Shown: positions 17,689 to 25,678, counted from the stretch's first letter. The stretch: DNA of 64,000 bases from Lachnospiraceae bacterium (GCA_017542245.1 JAFXXN010000145.1:1-64000); one strand, 5' to 3'. The notes: a model not told the origin generated them from the sequence alone. Translations and numbers: made by a program.

Positions 17689-18468
17689 TCATCCAAGTCC
17701 CACGTCAAGTGCCATCATAATTACAAAGCCTATTGCAAAGCAGACTGTCCCGATATTTGAATGTTCTCCTTCTGACATTTCAGGAATAAGTTCTTCAACA
17801 ACAACATAAAACATAGCACCTGCAGCAAAACTTAAAAGATAAGGAAGTACCGGTAAAAAGAAACTGGCTGCAAAAATTGTAAGCAGCGCTCCTATCGGCT
17901 CTACTATACCCGACAGAGTGCCATATATAAATGTTTTACACTTTGGCATACCTTCTGCTACAAGGGGCATAGATACTATGGCTCCCTCAGGGAAGTTTTG
18001 CAATGCAATACCAAGAGCCAAAGCCAGGGCTCCGCTCAAAGCTATCTCGTTATTTCCGTACATCCAGCCTGCATATACAATACCAACTGCCATTCCTTCC
18101 GGAAGATTATGCAACGTGACCGCAAGTACAAGCTTTGTCGTACGTTTTAAACCTGATTTCGGACCCTCTTCACTTTTATCCAGATGCATATGAGGTATAA
18201 TTATATCCAGTAATAAAAGGAACAACATACCGATAATAAATCCAATCACCGCAGGTATGAAGGATAATTTTCCCATATCATCTGATTGCTCAAGCGCAGG
18301 AAGGAGTAGACTGAAAAACGACGCCGAGATCATAACTCCGGCTGCAAATCCTCCCATTGCCTTTTTTAATTTATCATTCATTTCTCCTTTGAGGAAAAAT
18401 ACGCAGGCTGCACCTAATGTAGTACCTAAAAACGGAATCAAAATGCCTTCTATTATTTCTATTGACAT
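17689..18468 (-). CDS. ZIP-family metal transporter
   Basis: The 259-residue protein has about eight membrane helices and the two ZIP core motifs: LHNLPEGMAVG in helix IV and LQNFPEGAIVS in helix V, which form the metal path. A His-containing loop (PHMHLDKSEEG) precedes helix IV. It resembles the ZupT/GufA group that imports Zn, Fe or Mn into the cytoplasm. I prefer the ATG at 18468, 9 bases after AGGAG, over the in-frame ATG at 18477, which touches the ribosome site. The promoter carries a GTTAG-N6-CTAAC operator at the transcription start, consistent with shut-off when metal is plentiful. Confidence 0.88.
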   Translation of the reverse strand: MSIEIIEGILIPFLGTTLGAACVFFLKGEMNDKLKKAMGGFAAGVMISASFFSLLLPALEQSDDMGKLSFIPAVIGFIIGMLFLLLLDIIIPHMHLDKSEEGPKSGLKRTTKLVLAVTLHNLPEGMAVGIVYAGWMYGNNEIALSGALALALGIALQNFPEGAIVSMPLVAEGMPKCKTFIYGTLSGIVEPIGALLTIFAASFFLPVLPYLLSFAAGAMFYVVVEELIPEMSEGEHSNIGTVCFAIGFVIMMALDVGLG

Positions 18469-18495
18469 ATATATCATCTCCTAATCATAATAATG

Positions 18496-18549
18496 GTTAG
18501 AGTCTCCTAACTTCTACCCATATTATATATTTATATACCTGTTTGTCAA
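18496..18549 (-). promoter_or_regulatory. Promoter and operator of the ZIP transporter gene
   Basis: -35 TTGACA (18549-18544), 16-nt spacer, -10 TATAAT (18527-18522). The operator GTTAG-AGTCTC-CTAAC (18496-18511) starts about 10 bases past the -10, a repressing position. Confidence 0.7.
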
Positions 18550-18591
18550 TATTTATTCAAAATTACTCAAAAACCTGTCCCGACGATTGGA

Positions 18592-18634
18592 ACATAAAAT
18601 AACAAAGAGGCAGCCACATATGACTACCCCTTTG
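18592..18634 (-). terminator. Terminator of the ZinT-domain gene
   Basis: On the minus strand CAAAGGGGTAGTC pairs with GGCTGCCTCTTTG (13 pairs including wobble) around a 6-base loop, followed by TTATTTTA. It lies 43 bases past the stop codon of the gene ending at 18677. Confidence 0.75.
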
Positions 18635-18676
18635 ATCTTTAAGGAAGATTTTTATGTATTTAAGATTTTTTCATAA

Positions 18677-20068
18677 TTATTCCACCACAACAGTCTTAAC
18701 TTCCGAGAACTCGCCATATACCTTGTTACCGGCATAATCAGTACTAAATGCACGTACCTTTACATAATAAGTATTACTCTTAAGTTTCTTAGTTTTACCT
18801 GATGTTTTTCCTGTTATAGTCTTGGTCTTAGCTTTCTTAAAGCTGCTGTCTGTAGAATATACTATCTCATATCCTTCAGCATTTTCTGCTGCTTTCCAAG
18901 ATACAGATATTTTCCTGTTGCTTTTTGCCTTTGCCTTGGAGATGCTTACATTTTCAGGAGCTAAACCCTCATTATAGAAGTATTTAATGTCTCCTTCTGA
19001 TGAATGAAATACCAGTGTGCGAGTACCATCAATAACACTGATCTCATAAGTAGCAGTCTTTGTACCCTCATCCTCACTCAATACAATATAAACACCTTTT
19101 TCTGTATCATCATTCTTATCAGTTGCGTAAATAAAGAAAGGATACTGGCTGGCAAGAATATAGTCGCCGCTACCTACCATATCAACATAACTCTTACCAG
19201 AACCTGTCTTACTAAGCTTCATAATCATTGAAGCATTCTCATATCCGGGATAGTCTTTTAAAGGAGTGGTATCCATAGACCATACACCGGCCATAGAAGA
19301 TCTTTGTGCGATAGTTTCCGCTCCACTCATAGAAGATAAATTTTCTAAAGCAAAAAGGGCTATAACCTTCTGGATCATTATCTCCTGAGGATCATTAAAA
19401 GCTGAAGCAGGAAAACCTGCACTAAGCCAGTTCTTATATTTTCCCTCTGTTAATTTAAGAATCTCTTCTTCACTGCTTCCATATCTGAACTCAAGATGAT
19501 AAGTTGTAGCAGGTGTATCAGGACACATGAAGATGTATGCGAACTCATCATTGTTACCATCCTTGCTCTTATACAGATACCCGTCATATGCAATCTCCTG
19601 TCCTTCAACAGTACCTGTAGCCGATGTATTCTTTACGAATACATAATTGTGGGTAATCTTTTTTCCATCGTTCTTTGTAAATGTTACCTTTGTACCATTT
19701 TTACCGCCAAATGTGATTTTTGCGACATTTTCCGTGTAACCGCAGAAAAAATCATCCCCTGCTTCATCACCATAAGCAGTTGCTCCGATAGCCTGCTTCA
19801 TCATAGCCACACACATATCAGCCATTGATTCACCGACTATTGCTGCAGTGTAATCATGCCAATAATGATCATATTCAGTGTTAAAAATACCACCTATAAA
19901 CAGTGGAACATACTCTCCTTTGATTTCCTTTAAGAAATCCTCCCCTTTTATAGCCGACTCTGTTACCGGTTCATCCGCTTTTACTTTAGATGTAGGCATT
20001 TCAACAGTAAAAATGCCAAGTGCCAGCACTAATAAAAGTGCTGTAAGTGTTTTGATAAGTCCTTTCAT
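18677..20068 (-). CDS. Secreted ZinT-domain (zinc-binding) protein with C-terminal fibronectin III domain
   Basis: The 463-residue protein has an N-terminal signal peptide (hydrophobic TLTALLLVLALGIF, likely cleavage near VKADE). Residues about 45-215 match the ZinT/YodA fold: YDHYWHDYTAAIVGE, ATAYGDEAGDDFFCGYTENVAKITF, and a late YHLEFRYGS that corresponds to the His-rich metal site of ZinT. A middle region of about 150 residues is unassigned. The last about 90 residues form an FnIII domain (ISVSWKAAENAEGYEIVYSTD). ZinT domains capture zinc for ABC importers such as ZnuABC, encoded next door. The gene has a roughly 330-nt leader and DtxR-type operators rather than a Fur box. Confidence in the ZinT call is good but not complete, because the His ligands are only partly conserved. 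Confidence 0.78.
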   Translation of the reverse strand: MKGLIKTLTALLLVLALGIFTVEMPTSKVKADEPVTESAIKGEDFLKEIKGEYVPLFIGGIFNTEYDHYWHDYTAAIVGESMADMCVAMMKQAIGATAYGDEAGDDFFCGYTENVAKITFGGKNGTKVTFTKNDGKKITHNYVFVKNTSATGTVEGQEIAYDGYLYKSKDGNNDEFAYIFMCPDTPATTYHLEFRYGSSEEEILKLTEGKYKNWLSAGFPASAFNDPQEIMIQKVIALFALENLSSMSGAETIAQRSSMAGVWSMDTTPLKDYPGYENASMIMKLSKTGSGKSYVDMVGSGDYILASQYPFFIYATDKNDDTEKGVYIVLSEDEGTKTATYEISVIDGTRTLVFHSSEGDIKYFYNEGLAPENVSISKAKAKSNRKISVSWKAAENAEGYEIVYSTDSSFKKAKTKTITGKTSGKTKKLKSNTYYVKVRAFSTDYAGNKVYGEFSEVKTVVVE

Positions 20069-20098
20069 AAATATTATATTTCCCTTTCTGTTAAATAT

Positions 20099-20160
20099 TT
20101 AAAAGGCCTGTTTAACAAGCCTTTTATAACAAGTTTGTGTTTGAGTTAGTTTCCGCTAAC
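20099..20160 (-). promoter_or_regulatory. Leader hairpin and internal DtxR-type operator before the ZinT gene
   Basis: AAAAGGC...GCCTTTT (about 20100-20126) with an inner TGTT/AACA pair forms a terminator-like hairpin 30 bases before the start codon. Just upstream is a perfect GTTAG-TTTCCG-CTAAC (20144-20159). No convincing promoter accompanies this second operator copy. Confidence 0.5.
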
Positions 20161-20396
20161 CTTAACTGATAAATTATCGACTGATCCCCTCCCCTAAATA
20201 GGCTCAGGGTCAGTCGAAATTTACAGTTTTTCTAACAAACATATTTACTTAATCATCCGATTCCTTATCAATGTCAAATAAGATGTAAATGGGTCTCTAG
20301 TCTAAAAGTTTTTGTGGCAGTATGTTGGCGGCATACTGTCATGAGGTTTGAAGGATTAACGATAAGTTTATTATCGAATGATTATTAAAAACATCT
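20161..20396 (-). other. Structured non-coding leader of the ZinT gene
   Basis: About 235 bases without a gene. On the minus strand it can form GACAGTATG...CATACTGCC (20332-20356 region) and a hairpin of TCGACTGA-type arms (about 20180-20217), so the mRNA leader is structured. It matches no riboswitch class I can recognise by eye. Confidence 0.4.
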
Positions 20397-20447
20397 GTCA
20401 GTTACCTTACGCTAACTGACTATATCACAATGCATTTTCTTTGTCAA
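20397..20447 (-). promoter_or_regulatory. Promoter and operator for the ZinT transcript
   Basis: -35 TTGACA (20447-20442), 17-nt spacer, -10 TATAGT (20424-20419). A palindrome GTCAGTTA-N8-TAACTGAC (20397-20420), equal to GTTAC-CTTACG-CTAAC with one mismatch from the regulon element, overlaps the end of the -10. Confidence 0.68.
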
Positions 20448-20509
20448 GTATTTTTTTTAATTATTTATTTTTTTATTTATTTTTTTGTATCAGGAATCAG
20501 ATTTCGTCA

Positions 20510-20579
20510 ATGTCACCTCGAAAACGCCTTCTGCGTTTCCTCGGTAACAAAATGATGCTCCGCATCTCATTTTGTTATA
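20510..20579. repeat. Dispersed repeat, family 1, fullest copy
   Basis: AAACGC-CTTCT-GCGTTT forms one hairpin (20522-20538). TAACAAAATGA-TGC...GC-...TCATTTTGTTA forms a second (20546-20577). Other copies lie at 17030-17072 and 36384-36419. Confidence 0.7.
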
Positions 20580-20611
20580 CTCTTAAGTCCTGTCAGTATA
20601 GTAAGGCTCAT
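20567..20611 (-). pseudogene. Relic of a P-type ATPase C-terminus
   Basis: Directly after znuB an ATG-initiated 14-codon frame reads MSLTILTGLKSITK and stops. The segment TILTGLKS is identical to the C-terminus of the P-type ATPase at 14592 (STILTGLKSMTN), and the DNA is similar too. It looks like the end of a lost ATPase gene, left where repeat family 1 now sits. Confidence 0.45.
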
Positions 20612-20616
20612 CTAAA

Positions 20617-21456
20617 TCAAACTTTTTTCTTTACACTGCCTACAATACAGCACATAAAAAATGCTGCCACATCTGTTGCCACTATGGTAGAGCCTACCGG
20701 TGTACCGGTCATTATTGAAATAAGCAGCCCCAAAACCGCACATATTACAGCAAACACAGATGAAAAAGCCGTTACTTTCTTGAAACTCTGAAACAGTCTC
20801 ATGGCTGAAAGTGCCGGAAATATGATCAAAGCCGAAATAAGCAGAGAACCCACCAGATTCATTGCCAACACTATAATTACCGCTATTACCACTGCTATAA
20901 GGAAATTATACGCATTTGTCTTTACTCCCGATGCCTTCGAAAAGCTTTCATCGAAGGTAACTGCAAATATCTTGTTATAAAACAGAATAAAAATCGTTAT
21001 AACAACAACCGACAGTATTATACACAACCACACCTCTGTACTGCTAAGTGTAAGTATTAAGGTTGAACCGAACAAAGTACTGCATACATCTCCTGAAATA
21101 TTCGCCGATGTGGAAAAAACATTCATTACAAGATATCCCAGAGCAAGTGCTCCTACCGAAATCATGGCTATGGCTGCATCACCCTTTATCTTTGTATTCT
21201 GACCGGTCTTTAAAAGTAATACCGCACAGACTACGGTTACAGGAAGTATTAACAGCATATTGTTGGTTAATTTCATAACTGTGGCTATCGCCATAGCCCC
21301 GAATGCAACGTGGGACAAACCGTCTCCTATAAACGAATATCTTTTAAGCACCAGTGTCACTCCGAATAATGAGGAGCACAACGATATCAGTACACCCACT
21401 ATCAGAGCATTTACGACAAATGGATATTGCAGATATGTAAATAACTTATCAAGCAT
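20617..21456 (-). CDS. znuB: Zinc/manganese ABC transporter permease (ZnuB type)
   Basis: The 279-residue membrane protein has about eight helices and is typical of the ABC-3 permease family for Zn/Mn import. Family features are SSLFGVTLVLKRYSFIGDGLSHVAFGAMA near the N-terminus (split by the first loop), VKTNAYNFLIAVVIAVIIVLAM in the middle, and GTPVGSTIVATDVAAFF near the end. Its start overlaps the ATPase gene by 8 bases, so the two are co-translated. With the ATPase, the Fur-type regulator and the divergently encoded binding protein it makes a complete high-affinity zinc importer. Manganese cannot be excluded from the permease alone; the His-rich binding protein favours zinc. Confidence 0.9.
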   Translation of the reverse strand: MLDKLFTYLQYPFVVNALIVGVLISLCSSLFGVTLVLKRYSFIGDGLSHVAFGAMAIATVMKLTNNMLLILPVTVVCAVLLLKTGQNTKIKGDAAIAMISVGALALGYLVMNVFSTSANISGDVCSTLFGSTLILTLSSTEVWLCIILSVVVITIFILFYNKIFAVTFDESFSKASGVKTNAYNFLIAVVIAVIIVLAMNLVGSLLISALIIFPALSAMRLFQSFKKVTAFSSVFAVICAVLGLLISIMTGTPVGSTIVATDVAAFFMCCIVGSVKKKV

Positions 21457-22165
21457 TTTGTGTTCCGCCTTCCTGACTCATTAAAAAGAACCGGCCTTCA
21501 TCACTCTCAATATACTCTTCCCTGCTGCCATAGAACAGTTTCGTCCCGATATGAAGGATATGTGTAGCATATCTCACTGCAGCGGCTATATCATGTGAAA
21601 TCATTATGATCGTAATTCCCTCACGGTTAAGTCCGTTTATCAATTCATACATATCGGCAGTCACCTTAGGATCAAGTCCCGAAACAGGCTCATCAAGCAG
21701 AAGGACTTTTCTCGTGGCACATAACGCCCTTGCTAAAAGGACTCTCTGCTGCTGCCCTCCCGAAAGATTTCTGTAGCAACTGTTGGCAAGTCCGGTTATC
21801 CCCATTCTTTCCATGTTTTCTTCTGCCAGTTTCTTTTCCTCTTTATTGTAAAAAGGCCTGAAACCTGCACGTGCCTGACAGCCCGAAAGTACTATTTCCC
21901 TAACGGATGCCGGGAAATCCCTTTGCACGACCGTCTGCTGCGGAAGATAGCCAATTTCATTTGCTTTTAGGCCATCACTGAACTCTATCTCACCACTCAC
22001 AGGTTTTATCAGTCCCAACAATGTCTTCATCAATGTACTTTTGCCTGCACCGTTCTCTCCTACTATGCACAGATAATCCTGTCTGTCAACTTTAAAGTTT
22101 ATAGGTTCGGTTATGGTTTTCTTCTCATAGCCTACTTCTAGATTCTTTACCGTAATAAATGACAT
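21449..22165 (-). CDS. znuC: Zinc/manganese ABC transporter ATPase (ZnuC type)
   Basis: The 238-residue ATPase has Walker A GENGAGKST, Q-loop YLPQQTVVQ, signature LSGGQQQRVLLARAL, Walker B VLLLDEPVSGLD and switch His MISHD. The C-terminus is short and carries none of the extra zinc-binding tail seen in some ZnuC. It lies 45 bases downstream of the Fur-type gene and overlaps the permease gene. The order regulator-ATPase-permease, with the binding protein divergent, is a standard zinc-uptake arrangement. Confidence 0.9.
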   Translation of the reverse strand: MSFITVKNLEVGYEKKTITEPINFKVDRQDYLCIVGENGAGKSTLMKTLLGLIKPVSGEIEFSDGLKANEIGYLPQQTVVQRDFPASVREIVLSGCQARAGFRPFYNKEEKKLAEENMERMGITGLANSCYRNLSGGQQQRVLLARALCATRKVLLLDEPVSGLDPKVTADMYELINGLNREGITIIMISHDIAAAVRYATHILHIGTKLFYGSREEYIESDEGRFFLMSQEGGTQNA

Positions 22166-22210
22166 TAGAAATAAACCTCTTTTTCTAATTATTTAGCAAA
22201 TTTTATTTTT

Positions 22211-22630
22211 TTATTGATCCGCCTGACAATCATCACATATACCGTAAAATACAGTCCTTTTCGGATCCATACGGAACTGATGATGCTCATACAGATGCGA
22301 CTCAAGTTCGTTTAATTCATCACAATGCATATGAATAAGTTTCCCACATTTTTCACATTTACAATGGAAACAGGTCTCTTCAGAGCAGTGCAAGCCTCCG
22401 GTATATTCAAAGCACGCCGGACTGTTCATATCTATAATATATTTATTTACTATTCCTTCACCGACCAGTTTCTCTAACTGACGATACACAGTAGCCTGTC
22501 CAATAGTCTCCCCCTGTGAACGGAAAAATTCACATGCATCAGCCACAGTAATATGTTTTCCTTTAGCTCCTTCAAGGTAATTCAACAGTTTTTCTCTTTG
22601 TTTTGTCTTATATACCGATCGCTTTTCCAA
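22211..22630 (-). CDS. Fur-family regulator, probably zinc-responsive (Zur type)
   Basis: The 139-residue protein has the Fur winged helix (TVADACEFFRSQGETIGQATVYRQLEKL) split by the recognition helix TIGQATVYR. It has a dimerisation domain with the structural zinc site C-x2-C in FHCKCEKCGKLIH and a second Cys pair near the C-terminus (GICDDCQADQ). A His-rich stretch (HCSEETCFHCKC) supplies further ligands. The best start is TTG at 22630, placed 5-6 bases after GGAGGT; no ATG fits. It leads the znuC-znuB operon, and two Fur-box-like palindromes lie in the divergent promoter, so a zinc-uptake repressor is the likely role. Confidence 0.88.
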   Translation of the reverse strand: MEKRSVYKTKQREKLLNYLEGAKGKHITVADACEFFRSQGETIGQATVYRQLEKLVGEGIVNKYIIDMNSPACFEYTGGLHCSEETCFHCKCEKCGKLIHMHCDELNELESHLYEHHQFRMDPKRTVFYGICDDCQADQ

Positions 22631-22663
22631 AATGCACCTCCGCTAATTTGAAAATCTTTCTCA

Positions 22664-22771
22664 ATTATAATACATAATATCTATTTGTCAAGTTAATTGA
22701 TAATAATTATCAATTTTTATTTGAGAATTATTATCATTTTTCTTGACATAATATATCCGTTGTGATAGAAT
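22664..22771. promoter_or_regulatory. Divergent promoters with two Fur/Zur boxes
   Basis: Minus strand: TTGACA (22691-22686), 16 nt, TATAAT (22669-22664), for the regulator-znuCB operon. Plus strand: TTGACA (22743-22748), 17 nt, TAGAAT (22766-22771), for the binding-protein operon. Between them lie TTGATAAT-A-ATTATCAA (22697-22713), a perfect 7-1-7-type Fur box, and TGAGAAT-T-ATTATCA (22722-22736), with one mismatch. Confidence 0.85.
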
Positions 22772-22807
22772 CACTAACGAATCTTTTGAGAAGGGAGGAT
22801 ATAATTT

Positions 22808-23113
22808 ATGTGTAAAAACGGAATTTTCACGAAAACCACTACCGGTATCTTAGCCATTTTATTACTCATGATCACTATCTTCTCTTCAATCTATATCATA
22901 ACTGAAAGCGACCATGAATGCGAAGGAGAAGACTGCCGTATCTGTCACATGATAGAAATCTGCGAGGACATACTGCATAATACAGGTAAACTCTTATCAT
23001 TCTGCATAACTTCCGCTTTTATGTGTTCTTTAATTGAGTTTTTAACAGTTTTAAAATCTGACATTCCTTTCGGAAAAACTCTCTTTGATCTAAAAGTTCG
23101 CTTAAACAATTGA
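22808..23113 (+). CDS. Small Cys/His-rich membrane protein in the zinc-uptake operon
   Basis: The 101-residue protein has two hydrophobic helices (GILAILLLMITIFSSIYII, and one around LLSFCITSAFMCSLIEFL) flanking a short outer loop, ESDHECEGEDCRICHMIEIC. The loop is dense in His, Cys, Asp and Glu and looks like a metal-binding patch on the outside of the membrane. It starts with ATG after GGGAGG and is the first gene behind the Fur-controlled plus-strand promoter, ahead of the zinc-binding lipoprotein. I do not know a characterised function; a metal-handling or sensing accessory is inferred. Confidence 0.75.
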   Translation: MCKNGIFTKTTTGILAILLLMITIFSSIYIITESDHECEGEDCRICHMIEICEDILHNTGKLLSFCITSAFMCSLIEFLTVLKSDIPFGKTLFDLKVRLNN

Positions 23114-23166
23114 ACTGTCTTCTTTGTTTCATAAAAATGAAGAATAAACAGGAGGATAAATTTTTA

Positions 23167-24225
23167 ATGAAAAAAATAATATCAATCATAGTGGCCGTTA
23201 TGCTTATAGCCGGCTCTCTTTCAGCATGTTCAAATAAACAAAACACCAATAATAAACAAGATTCTCAGGCAGTATCAGATAATAATACCGGTGCAAAGAG
23301 ACTAAATATAGTTACAACCATCTTTCCGGAATATGATTGGGTTAAGAATGTCATTGGAGATAAAATTGATCAAATCGATCTGACTATGCTGCTTGATAAC
23401 GGTGTAGATCTACACAGCTATCAGCCGACAATAGATGATATACTGAAAATATCATCCTGCGACATGTTTATCTATGTTGGAGGAGAATCAGACAAATGGG
23501 TTAATGATGCCTTAGCTCAGGCAGCCAATCAAAATATGATTGTGATTAATCTTTTGGAAGTTCTAGGAGATAAAGTGAAAAATGAAGAAATAGTCGAAGG
23601 TATGGAACATGAGCATGAGCACGACCATGAAGATGAGGAACATAATCACGATGAAGATCATGAAGAAGAACACGATGAGCATGAAGAAGAGCTCGATGAG
23701 CATGTATGGCTTTCCCTCAATAACGTTATAATTTTATGTGACAAGATTACAGAAAACTTAAAGAAACTTGATAGCGTTAATGCTGATCTATATCAGTCAA
23801 ATTTTGATGCTTATAAGGAAAAACTTAGTTCTTTGGACTCTCAGTATAAAGCCGCAGTCAATGAATCTGCTGTAAAAACACTTTTATTCGGAGACAGATT
23901 TCCTTTCAGATACATGACTGATGATTACGGTCTAAGCTACTATGCCGCCTTTACAGGTTGTTCTGCCGAAACTGAAGCCAGCTTCGAAACGGTGATTTTT
24001 TTGGCCGGAAAGATTGATGAATATAACTTAAAGGCAATTCTGACAATTGAAGGCAATGATAAAAAGATAGCTGAAACCATAAAAAATAATACAAACACAA
24101 AAGATCAGAAAATACTTACTTTAAACTCTATGCAAGGAATTACATCCGTAGATATCGAGAACGGTGTAACATATCTTTCCGTTATGACCGATAATCTGAA
24201 TATTCTTAAAGATGCATTGAACTGA
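23167..24225 (+). CDS. znuA: Zinc-binding lipoprotein of the ABC importer (ZnuA/AdcA type)
   Basis: The 352-residue protein has a lipoprotein signal ending in SLSACS, then the cluster A-1 metal-binding fold (IVTTIFPEYDWVKNVIGD; VDLHSYQPTIDDI). A long His/Asp/Glu-rich loop (residues about 145-180; EHEHEHDHEDEEHNHDEDHE) is followed by DEHVWLSLNN. The His-rich loop is a hallmark of zinc rather than manganese binding proteins. I use the ATG at 23167, which follows AGGAGG by about 11 bases; the frame opens earlier at 23110, overlapping the previous gene, but that lacks a ribosome site. It delivers zinc to the ZnuC-ZnuB pair encoded divergently. Confidence 0.9.
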   Translation: MKKIISIIVAVMLIAGSLSACSNKQNTNNKQDSQAVSDNNTGAKRLNIVTTIFPEYDWVKNVIGDKIDQIDLTMLLDNGVDLHSYQPTIDDILKISSCDMFIYVGGESDKWVNDALAQAANQNMIVINLLEVLGDKVKNEEIVEGMEHEHEHDHEDEEHNHDEDHEEEHDEHEEELDEHVWLSLNNVIILCDKITENLKKLDSVNADLYQSNFDAYKEKLSSLDSQYKAAVNESAVKTLLFGDRFPFRYMTDDYGLSYYAAFTGCSAETEASFETVIFLAGKIDEYNLKAILTIEGNDKKIAETIKNNTNTKDQKILTLNSMQGITSVDIENGVTYLSVMTDNLNILKDALN

Positions 24226-24243
24226 GTGCGGAGGTGAACCCGG

Positions 24244-24912
24244 ATGAAAAAAAGGATATATATGTTACTGAGTGCTGTTATCTTATCTGTTATGGCCGGT
24301 TGCAATGCAGATCCCGGAACATCCGACAGGGTAAGTAATCAAACATCACAAGTTGATAAAGTCATACAACAGCAGGTAGAAAAAACGGAAGTACAAAAGC
24401 AGGATGAAATCGAAGAAAAACCGGTTACTCCTACAGAGATAACTGATCAGATAACATCCACACCTATACCAACAACTGACGTTCCTGAAAAGATTACTGA
24501 AGTTCCTGAACAAATTACAGACCCTCAGGGAAAACAAACGTCAGAAAACATCCCTGAATATAAAAACGTCGATATAGACCTTACCGAACTTTCAAGTACA
24601 ATGGTATATTCAGAGGTATATAACATGATGTCGATGCCTGAAAATTATATCGGCAAAACTATTAGGATGGAAGGTGATTATTATACATATTATGACGAAA
24701 AACAAAATCAATACTACTTTGCCTGTCTCATCCGTGATGCTACAGCATGCTGCGCACAGGGTATAGAATTTGTCTTAGCAGGCGACTATACATATCCTGA
24801 TGACTACCCCGAGGAAGGCAGTTTTGTATGTGTTTCAGGAGTGTTTGATACTTATGTAGACGAACCATTTACCTATTGTACACTTAGGAATGCCATATTT
24901 GAAAACACATAA
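24244..24912 (+). CDS. Lipoprotein with Thr/Pro/Glu linker and Cys-containing OB-like domain
   Basis: The 222-residue protein has a lipobox (SVMAGCN), a low-complexity linker of about 85 residues rich in Thr, Pro, Ile and Glu (residues about 30-110, with repeats of TEVPE/ITD type), and a compact C-terminal domain. That domain contains MPENYIGKTIRMEGDYYTY, CLIRDATACCAQGIEFV and SGVFDTYVDEPFTYCTL. It resembles OB-fold-like domains related to YcgQ-type zinc-associated proteins, but I cannot name the family with certainty. It follows znuA by 18 bases in the Fur-controlled operon, so an extracellular zinc-capture or delivery role is inferred. Confidence 0.7.
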   Translation: MKKRIYMLLSAVILSVMAGCNADPGTSDRVSNQTSQVDKVIQQQVEKTEVQKQDEIEEKPVTPTEITDQITSTPIPTTDVPEKITEVPEQITDPQGKQTSENIPEYKNVDIDLTELSSTMVYSEVYNMMSMPENYIGKTIRMEGDYYTYYDEKQNQYYFACLIRDATACCAQGIEFVLAGDYTYPDDYPEEGSFVCVSGVFDTYVDEPFTYCTLRNAIFENT

Positions 24913-24949
24913 AATATCCACAAATTTTTATCGAACACAACAGTCAATA

Positions 24950-25579
24950 TCACTTCGGCAAACTGTCCTGTAAGATACTCTTTATTATCACGATTACTTC
25001 CGACCTCATCACTTCATTGTTTATATCTTCGTGGTGATGGTAAACAGTTTCGTGACAATAGTTTTCAATAAGTCCGTAAATAATATGTATCTTTTCTATC
25101 GGGTTCTCCAGAATGATATTGTTATTTTCCAGAAAAGCCACTATTTTTTTAGTCATGGCAAGTTCCGATGAACTGAAAACATTTGCAATCTCCTCATCGG
25201 CATGTGCCATCATTTCCAGCTCTTCATGTGCTTTCTGGGTCATCCTGTGGCTCTGGACCGTCAATGTTATAAGCCTGTCCAGTATTCTTTCTATATCGTT
25301 CAGATCAATCTTAGTAGCATTTACACTTGACGCATCCAGAATATACATCATCGGAAAAAGAACAGAATTTGAGAAATGTTTCAGACCTTCCATAAATATT
25401 TCTCGTTTATCCTTAAAATACTGATATATTATCCCGGTCGAAACATCCGCTGCTTTTGCGATATCAGGAGTGCTGGTTTTGTAAAAACCTTTTTCACACA
25501 TCAGCTCAAATCCTTTTTCTATTATCCTGTCACGCTTTGCCACCGCTTTTTCACTTTTGGGAATTCTTATTTCAGACAT
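24950..25579 (-). CDS. TetR/AcrR-family transcriptional regulator
   Basis: The 209-residue protein starts with a basic N-terminus (EIRIPKSEKAVAKRDRII) followed by a TetR DNA-binding domain (EKGFYKTSTPDIAKAADVST, GIIYQYFKDKREIFMEG). The helical C-terminal domain has no assigned ligand. It lies downstream of, and on the same strand as, the ABC exporter at 25676-28758, separated by a palindromic repeat. Candidate operators are upstream of the exporter rather than of this gene, so it may be read through from the exporter operon and feed back on it. Confidence 0.87.
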   Translation of the reverse strand: MSEIRIPKSEKAVAKRDRIIEKGFELMCEKGFYKTSTPDIAKAADVSTGIIYQYFKDKREIFMEGLKHFSNSVLFPMMYILDASSVNATKIDLNDIERILDRLITLTVQSHRMTQKAHEELEMMAHADEEIANVFSSSELAMTKKIVAFLENNNIILENPIEKIHIIYGLIENYCHETVYHHHEDINNEVMRSEVIVIIKSILQDSLPK

Positions 25580-25607
25580 TTTTCTTACCTTGTCTTTCTT
25601 ATAATTT

Positions 25608-25678
25608 TAGGGACGGTTCTGTGATTGACATTTTTTCATGTTGATTACAAAACCGTCCCCATGATTAACATTTTTTCA
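25608..25678. repeat. Diverged family 2 repeat with flanking direct repeats
   Basis: GGGACGGTT (25610-25618) and AACCGTCCC (25651-25659) are inverted. The segments TGATTGACATTTTTTCA and TGATTAACATTTTTTCA form a direct repeat, the second running into the permease stop codon. The layout is MITE-like. Confidence 0.6.
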
